Assembly: GCA_018296165.2 (NCBI GenBank) | Contig: JACKQL020000182.1 | Span: 1-64,000, forward strand | Length of the DNA stretch: 64,000 nt | DNA from: Termitomyces sp. T153 | Taxonomy: Eukaryota > Basidiomycota > Agaricomycetes > Agaricales > Lyophyllaceae | Direction of reading: 5' to 3' | Part shown: piece by piece, positions 42,987 through 54,188 of the stretch | Position numbering within the stretch: position 1 is the stretch's first letter | Layout: every line of letters starts with the position of its first letter | The notes under the pieces: model-generated | The model's database searches: none | What the model saw: the letters and a program-made list of their open reading frames with translations, nothing else | Told to the model about the DNA's origin: nothing | Position numbers and translations under genes: made by a program

Positions 42987-43283
42987 AATTGATCAAAAGC
43001 ATTTGATTGAGGTCTATGTAAGTGACACAACCCTTGATCACAATGCATTGCATTCCCTGGCCATATTACATTGCTTTGTAGCATTGTTGATAATGGCCCA
43101 TTGTCTCTCATTCTCACTGTTTGGACATCATATATATAGTCATTTTCTCCTTACTCCCAACTTGTCCTGCTTCCTTTCCATACTTACACAGAGCTCATCA
43201 GGTTTGTTATAATACATAGATCCTGCTTCCTTTCTGTACTTACATAGAGCTCATCAGTCCTTTGGACTTGGCTTTTGTTTTTT
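42987..43283 (+). repeat. YR-2 left direct repeat
   Basis: From GAATTGATCAAAAGCATTTG to TTGGACTTGGCTTTTGTTTT it matches 58984-59280. Differences are mainly TG/CA/CG transitions. It includes CATCATATATATAG, a possible promoter. Confidence 0.82.
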
Positions 43284-43316
43284 GCAGGATGCAATTTCCT
43301 CTTTTCAGTGGGCAAC

Positions 43317-44339
43317 ATGCCTACATTGGGTTGTCTTTGCCTACCAAACAGTCAGTTTGCTCTAACAAACCACTGCCCATCACCCCCATCCCCAGCTCCC
43401 TTGTCACCTTCTTCAGGCTTACCATCACTCACTCCATCCCCAATGCTACTACCCATGCTTGGTGCCAATCAGCTGTTCTCCAGCCCTAGTGATCTGGAGC
43501 TGCCACAATCACAAGACCCACCTACACAGAGCAATGACGCCATGCTTGCAGGTATGATGACCATGTTGTGTGCATTTGCTGCATTGGCAAATCAATTGCT
43601 GGGTCTCACATCATTCTTTGCAGCAAGCATGCAAGGGACTCAAGCCAACCCCCCACTGTCATTCCCAGCCTTTGTCTCAACTGATCAGTCTCCTGCTGGT
43701 AAGTCACTACCTGCACTCTTTCCCACTATTGAGACAAGTTTGCTCTTGGACATTGCTCATCATGAGTTCTGCCCCATGGACCTCTGCAAGCTCAATCCTA
43801 CATCAAAATTCAGGTGTGCTGACATGGATCATACAGATTCCAACAGCTCATGAATGGCTGGAACCAAGGACTACACAGCCCTCCACAATCTTCTCATACC
43901 CCTCTCCACCTACTTCTCTGTCTTGCAGGCCTTTGCGGCATCATCTGGTGACTCTCACACAACATTTATAATTGGTCATGGTGCTGCAAGGTACCTTTCA
44001 CACTTGATGATGCTTAATCAAAAGTATGAATGGTTGGCAGTGCTCCAATATCATATTCATTTCCATCTCAACTGTTGGCAGGAAATGATCACAGGTTTGT
44101 ATGTGGGTTGGGCTAGACTGGACAAAATGCTCTTGACTAAATTCTGCCTCAGGAATACAAGAGCACCAAGTACCTTGCACCAGTCAGTGGGCAAGTGGGA
44201 GCAGGACGTAAGCATGGAAACCTGCTTTGCATATAACAAGAGCATCTGTACTGCATCACATTGCCCTGATAATCACATTTACAAGTGCCACAAATGTAGT
44301 AGCAAGGATCACCCAGAAAAAGACTGCAAGAAGACTTGA
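43317..44339 (+). pseudogene. YR-2 gag-like ORF with zinc knuckle
   Basis: The Pro/Ser/Leu-rich N-terminal part is open to 43853. After one TGA and a change of frame, 43854-44339 contains a capsid-like helical part (YLSHLMMLNQKYEWLAVL, WARLDKMLLTKFCLRN) and a zinc knuckle CHKCSSKDHPEKDC with the full CX2CX4HX4C spacing. The knuckle is normally used to bind element RNA. The gag ends at a TGA just before the pol start. Confidence 0.7.
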
Positions 44340-44357
44340 AAGCAAGCCCTGGCAGGC

Positions 44358-46055
44358 TTGGCGCTTGCCATACAGGTCTTCTCTCCAGCACTGGCTTCTT
44401 CATCTCCTTGTCCCCCCATTAAGTTCACACCTAACCTTCCTCACTTGCATCTCTTCCCACCTGGTCTGCTGCCACCACCATGCTCTAACACAGATTCCCA
44501 ATGTAATTCTGTGCACCCCTTGCTCCTCTCCCAGTCCCCAGTCCAGTCACTCCTAGTGATTGAGGCCTGGCAATACTACTTATGTGATTGTCCTCACTCT
44601 GACTTTGTATCCACTATCCTCAATATAATTGATTCTGGTGCAAATATTGGATTTATTGGTGAAAATCACTCCCAATCATGCAGAAATCTCAAGTCTGCCC
44701 TCAATAACAAAGCATTCATTGATGCTTCTATACATTCCTTAGTTGAACAATCTCACACCATAGGCCCCTTTGATGCCCCACTATTCCCAAACTCTCACCG
44801 CTCACCACTGGGCACAGTAAGCTGTAAGAGGAAGCCAGGGAAACTCTGCCTAATCAATCATCTGTCATGGCTGGAGGGACTCAGTGAATGATGGCATTCT
44901 GGACAGTGAAGGCCACATTTCTTATGACATGTTTGCACATGCACTCAAGAACCTTCAAAGGCTCTGCCACAGTGCACTGATGGCCAAACTCAATCTTAAA
45001 GATGCTTTCCACCACATCCCTATATGACCCAAAGACTGGCACCTCTTAGGCTTTTGATGGGGCTCAAAACTTTACTATCTTATTGTATTGATGTTTGGTC
45101 TCAAGTCCACACCATACATATTTAACCTCTTTGCTGAGGCTCTGCACTGAATCATCCAGCACCACATACTGGCCTTGCTCTGTCATTATCTGGATGATTT
45201 CCTGCTTATATTCTCTCCCCTATTGCCCCCCTCAACACTGAATGCTGCCATCAAGTGGGTATCAAGTCTTGGAAGAGAGCTGGGGCTCTCCTTCCAGGAT
45301 TCCAAGACCATTTGGCCAATGGCTGAGCTTGAGTTCCTTGGCCTTAAAATTGACTCAGTGGCTATGGAGGCACACCTTCCCCAACACAAGCTAGTTTTCT
45401 TGGAGGAGCTGCTAGATGCATGGTCATCAAAGCACAAGTGTTCCCTCCTTGAGCTGCAGGAGCTTACAAGCTTCTTATAGTTTACCTCCCAAGTCATACC
45501 CCATTCCCAGACATTTCTCTGCCGCTTATTCAATTTTGCTGGCTCTTTCAAGTCCTCATTTACCATGTGCCATGTGCCCAGGGCAGCGGCAGCTGACATC
45601 CACTGGTGGCAAACATTTAGCACATGGTAGAATGGTATCATGCTCATATCTCCCTCTCATCCCTCAGTCTCCATTCACACAGATGCTAGTGGTTGCAAAG
45701 GCATGGGAGGAGTCATTCCAGATCAATGGTTCTCTGCTCGCATTCCTTGATGCTTTGACAACTGCAATATCCAATTCAAGAAGATCTATGCAGTTTTGCA
45801 CATGATCTTATGCTGGGGAGATGCATGAAAGGGGCACCACATCACATTCTTCTGCAATAATCCTGCCATAGTAGCTTGGCTCAACTCAGGGATGGTGATT
45901 TCAGTCCATAGCATGCAGGTCTTGAGGACCATTGTCATGCTTGCAGCTTGTCTTGATATTTCTTTCTCTTCAGTTTGGATTCCCACCAAGGAGAATGCAC
46001 TTGCTGATGCTGCTTCCCATTTTCAGTATGACAGATTATTCAAGCTCGCACCACA
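44358..46055 (+). pseudogene. YR-2 reverse transcriptase and RNase H remnant
   Basis: A proline-rich lead-in with IIDSGANIGFIG near 44625 may be a protease-like segment. The RT fingers follow near 44770-45010 (LNLKDAFHHIP). The catalytic box CHYLDDFLLIFSP at 45183 keeps both aspartates. EFLGLKIDSVAMEA (45333) is the RT thumb. RNase H runs from IHTDASGCKGMGGV near 45672 through CNNPAIVAWLNSGM to ENALADAASHFQYD near 45990. Stops and one or two shifts occur. Confidence 0.75.
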
Positions 46056-46084
46056 CCTCCCTTGCACCCCCTCATTGTGGAAGT

Positions 46085-46969
46085 CCCACCTCATTGGTAT
46101 GAAACACATGCTAATCTCTCACCTCAAGCAGCATTCTACCTCTGGCATGGACTGGCTGCCAGCACCAGGAAATCCTACTCTACCAGTCAAAGATCCTTCA
46201 TCAACTTCTGCTGTCTCAACCCCAATGTGCTTGGTGAACTGGGCTGCTATCTCCCAGCCACAGACCAAGCCATTGTTGAATGGGTCTGCTCCCTGAGAGA
46301 CCATGCCCTCCAATCAAAAACTATCAAAAGCTACCTTGCTGTGGTGCACTCCCTCCATGTCAATGAAGGGCTCCCCTTCAATGCATGTGAATCTGAGATG
46401 GTCTGCAGAGTTATCTGAGGTATTAAGCACTATCATGGAGAGCGCAAATGCAACCCTAAGCAACCAATTACCCCTGATATCCTCCAGAGGCTTTCATCTG
46501 TTGCAGGCAACATTACCAAACCTTTCGAGGCCTTCTTCAATGCAGCATGCAAGTCTGCATGGGCAGGATTTCTCTGCTGTGGAGAAGTTATGCTAGGATG
46601 AGGCAAAAAGTTTAGCCCTGCATCCCATCTCACATGGGGATGTGTCACATTCCTCCTATTCTTTGACTCTCCCTCCCATGTAATGATTGATCTTCCAGCT
46701 TCCAAGACAGACCCCTTCCATAAAGGTACTTCAATTCTACTCACTACCCCTGCTGGGTCCTCCACATGCCCCATTTCAGCTCTCCATAATATGTTTATTG
46801 TTGACTCAAAGCCACATGATCACCCCCTTTTTACAAACCCAGACAGCTCCCTTCTCTCACAAGAAGTCTTCATCACAACACTCAGATGTCACCTTCTAGA
46901 ATGCAATATTGATCCATCAAAGTTTGTGGGCCACAGCTTCTGCCACAGAGTAGCCACAGCTGCAGCTGC
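46085..46969 (+). pseudogene. YR-2 tyrosine recombinase, N-terminal and most of the catalytic domain
   Basis: The SAM-like domain is at 46110-46418 (LAASTRKSYSTSQRSF, ESEMVCRVI). The catalytic part includes DLPASKTDPFHKGTSILL at 46690 and LFTNPDSSLLSQEVF. The H-x-x-R type box near 46926 reads VGHSFCHRVATAAAAV, where a cysteine occupies the place usually held by arginine. The gene is cut directly after this box by Gypsy-C. Confidence 0.75.
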
Positions 46970-47922
46970 TGTCAGGTTCCCCTGACGATGGGGGCTCAGC
47001 TACACTGGCAAGTCCTTACTAGGCAGATGCAATGCCCTGCGCTTATAACCAAGCGTCCGGTATTGGCGTGGGGGGACTTGCAAGGGGGAGCTAGGGGGCA
47101 ATCTGAGCAAGTCCGGAGTGGTTCGGGGGTGTCTAAGACCAAGTGTACTAGTCATTGAACCTGGACAGGTGCTGGAGCAAGTTCGTGGGCACGCAATTAG
47201 AATGCAGGGTAAGCAGAGGCTTTGTGGTTGACGGGGGCAGAGCTGGAGTTTGACAGGGGATTGCCAAGGCGTGAGGTGTTCCTGGGCCGAGTGGAAGCAA
47301 GGTCCGGGGTTGACGTAGGAATGTTTGGGTCATAGCATGCATGTGGAGTTCATACTGTCATTGGAGATGAAAGGAACTTAGGAAGACAAAGGAACTATAC
47401 ACAGTTGAGACAAGGTGGAGACAAGGCGAGACGAGACAGAGAACAGAGATAGATTTGAAACTAAAAACAGAGACAGTGATGAGATGAAAGACAAGACATA
47501 GGAAACCAGTGAAGGTAATATCAAGACTAAAGTACTAGGGGTCCCTCTATGACTTATATACCTACTACTGGGTGGCTCTGGAGGGTAGAAGATATGGCAG
47601 CGGGCTTGACGGAACTGTGTGGAGTCAACAGTTGTCGGGTGCAGTCTTGGAACGGGCTGCAGTGACATTCTGATGGGATCAGTTGGAAAGCGGATCATTC
47701 CGGGGTCAGGGAAAGCCTCGGGAGTTTGGGGGAATTCAGGAGGTGCATCAACTGCTGTGGAGAAGGTGTTGGAGTTGATCAAGGAGCTGTCGGGGTCTGC
47801 TGAGGAAGTGTTGGAGTTGCCTGAAGTGGGCACGGAGGGTGGGCAAGGGTTGGGGGTTTTGGCGGAGCATTGGGGGGGGGGGGCTGGGAGCAGTGTCGGG
47901 GTCTAGGGAGCAGGTCATGACA
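46970..47922 (-). repeat. LTR-C, 3' LTR of Gypsy-C
   Basis: It is 953 bp, from TGTCAGGTTCC to GGTCATGACA on the plus strand. It differs from the 5' LTR mainly by transitions, including reciprocal CA/TG pairs. The minus-strand polypurine tract GAAGGGGGAGTGA abuts it at 47923-47935. Confidence 0.93.
47378..47833 (-). other. Conserved open reading frame inside LTR-C
   Basis: The minus-strand ORF reads MPTSGNSNTSSADPDSSLIN and continues through TAVDAPPEFPQTPEAFP. The partner LTR keeps the same frame at 58499-58080. The diverged LTR-C copies keep it at 30776-31114, 37217-37417 and 63100-63444. It is Pro/Ser/Asn-rich with no recognised domain. It may be a real small protein or a by-product of stop-poor composition. 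Confidence 0.3.
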
Positions 47923-48597
47923 TCACTCCCCCTTCAGCGTCGAGACCCTCGAGACATGGGGTACAGTTTGGGGATTGGTGGAGCATGGGAATCGAAGTCA
48001 AGCAATATTGATCAGACCACAGTAGTGGCGGCGGCATGGGGAATGAAGTCAAAGCATGGCCACTGTTCAGGGGGTTCTTTCCTAGTCATTGAAAAGGATC
48101 AGACGTACCCTGGGGTTCCCAAACTTTCCCAATGTCATCTTCCATGTATTCTCCAGCAGTGTCCCCCTCCCCCTTGGCATATACCTTGACTTCTTCCTCA
48201 GAGGACTCTGAGGGTCAGCAAGACCATAGGCGGGTGCAGGCAATGTACTGTAGTCATAAGTATTGTCTCTTGCTTGTCGTGGCCAGAGTGCTTGAATAGG
48301 TCCTGTCAGAGTTGTCGGTGGCGGTGGCGGGCCCATCGAGGCCTACGTTGGGGGAGGTCCCAGCACAGTCGTCGGGGGAAATGGTCCTTGCTTCTCGCTC
48401 CAGGTCTGGTATGGTTCCCGGGGTGGTCTGCCCCATCCCCACAGGGTCGCAAGTCGCGCAGGCGGACATGATGCCAGAGTACTTTGCAGAGGCTGCGGGG
48501 TGAGCAAGAGGTCCCCTGACATTGGAGTGGTGTCAGGCGGTGGCCCCAGTGCATCATTGGCATGTTCCTTCCTTATTGAACTAACCCACATACATAG
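47923..48597. other. Gypsy-C region between 3' LTR and antisense exon
   Basis: There are only short frames. On the plus strand several could be upstream exons of the antisense ORF (for example 48312-48500, ending at a donor-like GTGAGC), but the phase does not fit cleanly. A candidate acceptor ACATAG ends at 48597. Confidence 0.35.
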
Positions 48598-49527
48598 TGC
48601 GCGTCCTGTACCCGGCGGGGTGAACAGTGCGAGTTTGAGGAGCCTGTGCCAGGAGTGCGGCAGGACATGTCAGTGTGTCTCCCATGTTGCTCGTGGCATG
48701 AGAAGTGCTCTGTCACTCTGAGTTGGCGTGCCACCTGCATTGCGGCAGAACAGGGGTGGGACCATGAGTGGGTTGCAATGCAGTTGGAGGAGGGTCGGAG
48801 GGGTAGGGTCTCAGAGAGGGGTTCCGGAGTAGAGGGGGGAGTTGGCACAGGATGGCCCTCGATGAAGATTGGGCCCCCGCGGGGTGGGTGGAGGGAGGGG
48901 GCCCCTGCGATGCGCAACAAGAGTAAACGGAGGGCGTCCCCCTCACCAGAGGTGGGGCCTAGCAAGCGGGCGCAGGGGGAGCCGGCGATGGCAGGCCCTC
49001 CTGGTCCTACTATGTATTCCCCGACTTCTGGGGCCTTGGTTGAGCAGTCTGTGGGAGAGTCATGGTCGATCGCTGAGGCTCTCCTGCAGTGTCGGGTGGA
49101 GGAATTGGAGAGGTTGTTGGCTACATGCAGGGAGGAAATCCGTAGGGTGGGGGAGGAGAGGGATGGGTTTTGGAGGGAACTGGATGAGGCTTGGAAGGAA
49201 CGGGACTTGGCGCGTAGGGATAAAGATATTGCCCAGGGATCTCCCCCTAGAATTGGGGCAGGGGGTCATGCAGATGGGGCGTCTGCTGGCAGGACATTGG
49301 TGGAGGGCAACGGCAGACCCCAGAGCATGGTGGGAGGTGGCGGTGGACATGGTGGAGCCACTCCCGGGGCATCCCAAAATCCTGGCAATGGTAGTAGCAC
49401 AGCTGGAGGTGGATCTGGTGGGAAGGATAGCAGAGGCAGATTTGGGGGGGGAGGGGGAGTAGGGGTTTTCTGGGTTCTGGTGTCTTGTTGCCCCGCACTC
49501 CTCAATTTCTGTATTTCATTCTTGTAG
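48598..49527 (+). CDS. Antisense ORF of Gypsy-C: six-cysteine cluster and coiled coil
   Basis: The ORF opens directly after an acceptor-like ACATAG with the first cysteine codon. The cluster at 48598-48708 has spacing CX2CX6CX15CX2CX6C, two half-clusters resembling fungal zinc clusters. A basic stretch follows (KSKRRASPSPEVGPSKRA), then a strong heptad region near 49080-49235 (VEELERLLATCREEIRRVGEERDG, WRELDEAWKERDLARR in segments), then a glycine-rich tail. It runs opposite to gag-pol, in the space between integrase and 3' LTR. It is open over about 310 codons, unlike the pol of the same element. It could act in nucleic-acid binding or regulation of the element; that is inference. Confidence 0.5.
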   Translation, partial: CASCTRRGEQCEFEEPVPGVRQDMSVCLPCCSWHEKCSVTLSWRATCIAAEQGWDHEWVAMQLEEGRRGRVSERGSGVEGGVGTGWPSMKIGPPRGGWREGAPAMRNKSKRRASPSPEVGPSKRAQGEPAMAGPPGPTMYSPTSGALVEQSVGESWSIAEALLQCRVEELERLLATCREEIRRVGEERDGFWRELDEAWKERDLARRDKDIAQGSPPRIGAGGHADGASAGRTLVEGNGRPQSMVGGGGGHGGATPGASQNPGNGSSTAGGGSGGKDSRGRFGGGGGVGVFWVLVSCCPALLNFCISFL

Positions 49528-49698
49528 TTTTTTTTTTCTTGTGAATATCGGACTTCTTGCACTTCTGCTGAGTGTGATAAGTTTTCAGAATGAGTGAGGG
49601 GCAAAGTAAGTGAAAACACATAGGGGGGTACTTGTGGGAGTTGAATCCCTGATAAATCTAGAGGTGGGGGTTATGCCCACTGATGCTGTCTGCACTTG

Positions 49699-52600
49699 CT
49701 AGTCCCGGAGGTCCCGGGGCTTGGTGGGGTGTTGTCAATGGAAGTCCTGGAGTTTGTTGGGGGCTCCATCAAGGTTTTTTTGGGGCTCCCACATGTTGTC
49801 CTCAGGTCCGTAGCCCTTCCAGCAGACTAAGTACTGGGGTCGTCCGTGGACCAAGTGGGAGTCAAGGATCTGGTCGACCTCATAGCGGTACTTATCCTTG
49901 ACCTCGACAGGGGGTGGTCGGCTGGGGCACTGGCCAGGGAAGGGGTCCGGGGCATGTTTTTGGAGGAGTCAAATGTGGAACATGGGGTGGAGGCCTTTCA
50001 AGCCCAGAGGTAGGTCGAGTTTATAGGCATGCATGGAGACCTTCTGGAGGACTTTGAAAGGACTGAGGCACTTGTGGTCTAATTTGATGGAGGGCCTCCG
50101 GGTCTTGAGGTTGCATTGATCGAGCCAAACCAAGGTGCTGGGAGGCCAGTTGGGGGTGGGGTCACGTCGGGCATTGGCATGTTTGGAGTAGGCTTGATTG
50201 GCAGTGTTGATCTCGTCCTGGAGAAATTGGTGAAGGGATCGGAGGTCCTCGGCAACTTTGTGGGTGGCGTGGGAGGGGATGTCCTTCAGGGACAGGGTGA
50301 GTTGGGGGTTGTAGCCTTTGTTGGCATAGAAGGGAGAGACTCCAGTGGCGGAGTGGGGCGTGTTGTTGTAGGTGAATTCAGCGAGGGGGAGTTCTGTGCG
50401 CCAGTCGTTCTGTAAATAGTTAACGTATAGGTGGAGATACTGCTCCAGCGTCTGGTTCACTCATTCTGTTTGTCTGTCGGTTTCCAGGTGATAGGCAGTA
50501 GAGAGGTTGGTTTTGATCTTGAGTGCCCTGCATAGCGACTGCCAAAAGTGGGATACAAACAGGAGTCCACGGTCAGAGACAATGTCATCTAAGAGTCTGT
50601 GCTTAGAGAATATGTGTTTGAGGAACAGATTGGCAAACTCCAGAGCATTGTCAGTGGTGTGGCAGGGGATAAAGAGGGCTTGTTTGGTGAGGCAGCAAAC
50701 AATGACGAGGATCGTGTCGAAACCTTTGGAGTTGGGGAGTTTGACGATATGATCCATTGATAAGGAGGACCAGAGGCGGCGGCTGACAGGGAGGAGTTTC
50801 AATAATCCGTGGGGGCGGTGACAGGGTACCTTGGCCCGGAGGCAAGGTTCGCAGGCTCTTATGTATCATGTGACATCCTTCTTCATTCCTGGCCAGAAGT
50901 AAGTCCAGGAGATGAGTTGACGGGTCTTACAAATTCCTGGGTGCCCCCAGAGCTTATGGTTGTGGTGCTGCCAGAGTATGTTGAGGCAGATGGACTTGTG
51001 GTCTGGGGTGTAAATTTGTCCACTCCAGAGCAGGAGGTGGTGGTCTGGGGACAGCGAGAAGGGGTTCACGGCGCTCGACTTGTCAGGGTTGTTGCGGGGG
51101 TCATGCTGGGTGAAGAAGGAGTCCAGGGGTGAATTTCTGATTTGTTGGAGGATTCCTTCTTCATTTAAAATCAGTACGGCATGTAGATGTTCGGGGGGGA
51201 TTACCACTTGATGGTTGAATGCATTCCATTTGGCTTCAAGTGACTTTTTTGGGTACATGTCAGATCTTCAAGTGAGGGCATCGGGCTTTTTGCTGAGTCA
51301 CCCAGGGCAGTAGTGGATGGTGAAGTTGTACTCCGAGAGGGTTTCAGACCATTGGGCTTGGCGGCAGCTGAGCTGTTTTGTGGTTGTGAAGTATTGCAGG
51401 TTGTTGTGGTCAGAGTATACTTGGATGCGGTGCAGGGACCCCTCGAGGTAGGCCCGCCACTGATGGAAGGCTTCAACAATTGCGAGGAGTTCTTTGTCAT
51501 AGATGTCATAGTTGAGTTCTGCTGGGATCATTGATCGGGTGTAGAAGGCAATGGGATGGAGATCTTTGCCCCCCAAGTCCGACTGGGAGAGTATTCCGGT
51601 GATAGCATAGTCGGAGGTGTTGCACTCGAGCACAATCGGCAGGGAGGGGTCAAAATGGTGGAGGACTGGAGCAGAGGTGAAGGCCCTCTTTAGGAGGAGG
51701 AATACGCTCTGGCACTTGCTGTCCCAATCCCAAGGGGTGTCCTTCTGCATGAGTCAGTTGAGGGGTTTGGTGATCCCAGAGTAGTTGTCAATGAAATGGC
51801 GATAAAAGTTAGCAAACCCCAGGAATGATTGTACCTCCTTGACATTCTGCGGCAGGGGCCAGTTGAGTATTGCATTGACCTTGGCGGGGTCCATGCACAC
51901 ACCGTCGGGGGTGACAACGACTCTGAGATATTTGACCTCCATCATGTGGAAGGAGCATTTCTTGGGTTTGGCGTGAAGGTGGTACTCTCGGAGTCATTCT
52001 AAAACGCAGTGGACGTGCTCTGGATGTTCCCTCAGCGAATTCAAGTAGATCAGGATGTCATCCAGGTATACAATGACAAAAACGTCATTCATGTCATGGA
52101 AGATGTCATTCATGAAGTACTGAAAAGTGGTGGAGGAGTTAGTCATTCCAAAGGGCATTACGTGGTACTCAAAGAGGCCATAGTGGGTGTGAAAGGCAGT
52201 CTTCCATTCATGTCCCAGAGTGATCTGGACATTGTTGTAGCCAGAGCGGAGGTCTATCTTTGTGTAAATCTTGGCACTGCAGAAACGATCAATGAGGTCT
52301 CTGATCAAGGGGAGGGGGTACTGGTTCTTTTTGGTGACTTTGTTGAGCCCCCGATAATCCACACAGAGTTGGAGGGACCCATCCTTCTTTTTGGCAAACA
52401 GAACCAGAGCGCTGGTGGTGGAGATCAACGGGTGTATGAGGCCCTTTCCGAGCATGTCATCAAGGTATTCCTTCAAGGCTCGGAGCTTGACCTCGGACAT
52501 GTTGTAGATCTTGCCAAATGGGGGTGAGGTACCTTCCTCGAGGTCGATCTTGTGGTCATAGGAGCGGTGCAGGGGAAGTTCTTTGGCACTCCCTTCAGAG

Positions 52601-54188
52601 AACACATCAGCAAACTCATGATACTCCGGGGGAACTACTTCAGATAGGATCTGTTCCTCCATCTTGCTCTCCAGCACGGTGGTCCCTGTGTGGAGGTGCT
52701 CCTTGGGTAGGGCTGGCATGATTTGTAACTGAAAGGTGGGGGTGCCATCTTGTGGAAGGCGTGCAAAGAGAATGGCGCTGACGATCTCAATGTCAAGGCT
52801 TCTAGGGTCAACAGAGTTGGACGTCAGAGTGGTAGCGGATGAGTCTGGAGTGGTGGCAGAGTTGGTCAGGGGCCTTGAGCGTTGCTGGTTGGGGTACCGC
52901 GGTCCTTTGTATCGATTCCGGGGTCTGTTGGAAGGCAGCCATTGTAATGTGGTTGAGGGTGACCAAGGCGGGGTGGCATCTCCTTCTTCATCGGGGTTGT
53001 CATCAGAGGTTGAGGGACTCTGGGTCACTCCAGAGGTGCTGGTGCCAGGATGGGAGATGTCGGAGTCCAGGATAGACTGGAGGCAGAGAGGGATGGCAGC
53101 TGCTAAACTTGCTTTGGGGCCAGGGAATTGCATGGTGAGGTCCTTCCAGTCAATGTCAGAGTTGACATCTTGTAGCCATGGGAGCCCAAGCACAATTGGA
53201 GTCAGCGGAGGTAATTGGGTGATGAGGAGCCAGGCCTGAAACTGCAGGTTGTTGTCAAGGGTGAGGGTGTTGTCATGGTATTGAGTGATCCTTGTCATGG
53301 CGGGGCTTCCGTCAAAGAGTTGGAGCTCGAGGGGTCTGTCAAGGTTGTTGTGCCGGAGGCCGAGCTGATTACTGACAAAGATGCCAGAGGCGCCGCTGTT
53401 GACAAGGGCAGGGAATACCTTGGAAGGGTCATCAAGTTGGACATTGATGATGAATGACTATGCAGATCTAGAGCGGAGCTGCGGAGGAGTCTGGGGGTGG
53501 TCAATTGTGGTCTTGGAGTTCTCGGAGGAGGGTGAGACATCAAAAGGTACCAGCCTGGAGTCGGTGGGGTTGTCCCGGTCAAGGCGGAGGGTGAGGCTGG
53601 GCCAGTCAACACAGGGGTTGGTGGAACGGAGCCATTAGAATCCTGAGACAATGAGGGCGGAGGGGTGTAATTTTGTGATAAGTAGTCAGAGTTCTTGCTG
53701 TCATCCGTTGGCAAAGGTCATGGTTGTTTCCAGGCAGTGTGTGATGTCTCCCGCTGGGGTGGGGTCTCCATCAAAAAGTTTGAGGGGGATTGGGGCAGGG
53801 AGGCGTCAGAGGAGGTGGGGAGCGACCGCTGCCAGGGATTCATTGATGAAGTTGTCGGTGGCGCTGCTGTCGACTAGTGTGGGGATGGGGTTGGTGGTGA
53901 AGGGGAGAGTGGTGTGGAGGAGGAGGTTGGTGGACGAGTGGGAGGGGAGATGTACTGGGGGGCTGTCCAGGGCAAGTATCGTTGCATGGAGGAGTGTGGC
54001 CGGGGTGGAGAAGACATCGGGGTCTGGTCCGTGGTCTAGTGCGTCTTCAAGACCTAAACCGCCAACTCGTTTTCCATAAACTGGTAGCTACAGTCTTCTC
54101 CATCAATTGTCCACACACCGCATCCCAGCACCTGTTATTTAGGACAACTGCAAATAAAGTGTCCCTGCTCACCACATAGGATGCACCC
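49699..54188 (-). pseudogene. Gypsy-C pol: two proteases, RT, RNase H, integrase, chromodomain
   Basis: From the right, a zinc knuckle CILCGEQGHFICSC lies at 54185-54144. The first retropepsin-like domain has LVDSSATDNF (triad at 53871-53863) and LKLFDG. The second has LVNSGASGIF (53400-53392) and ELQLFDG, and ends LGLPWLQDVN. RT includes VLFAKKKDGS, MPFGMTNS and an intact YLDD at 52068-52057. RNase H has ECNTSDYA. Integrase has the zinc-binding H/H/C/C region near 50950-50830, MDHIVKLP, VSDRG and QTLEQYL. The chromodomain is near 49890-49760 ([15 protein letters not shown]). All eight in-frame stops I found from RT onward are TGA. Confidence 0.88.

Noticed and set aside
52009..52527. Long plus-strand frames within Gypsy-C (also 56227-56904)
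   Set aside because: They lie opposite well-recognised RT and gag coding sequence and have no domain of their own. They are shadows of the coding strand with few stops because of composition.
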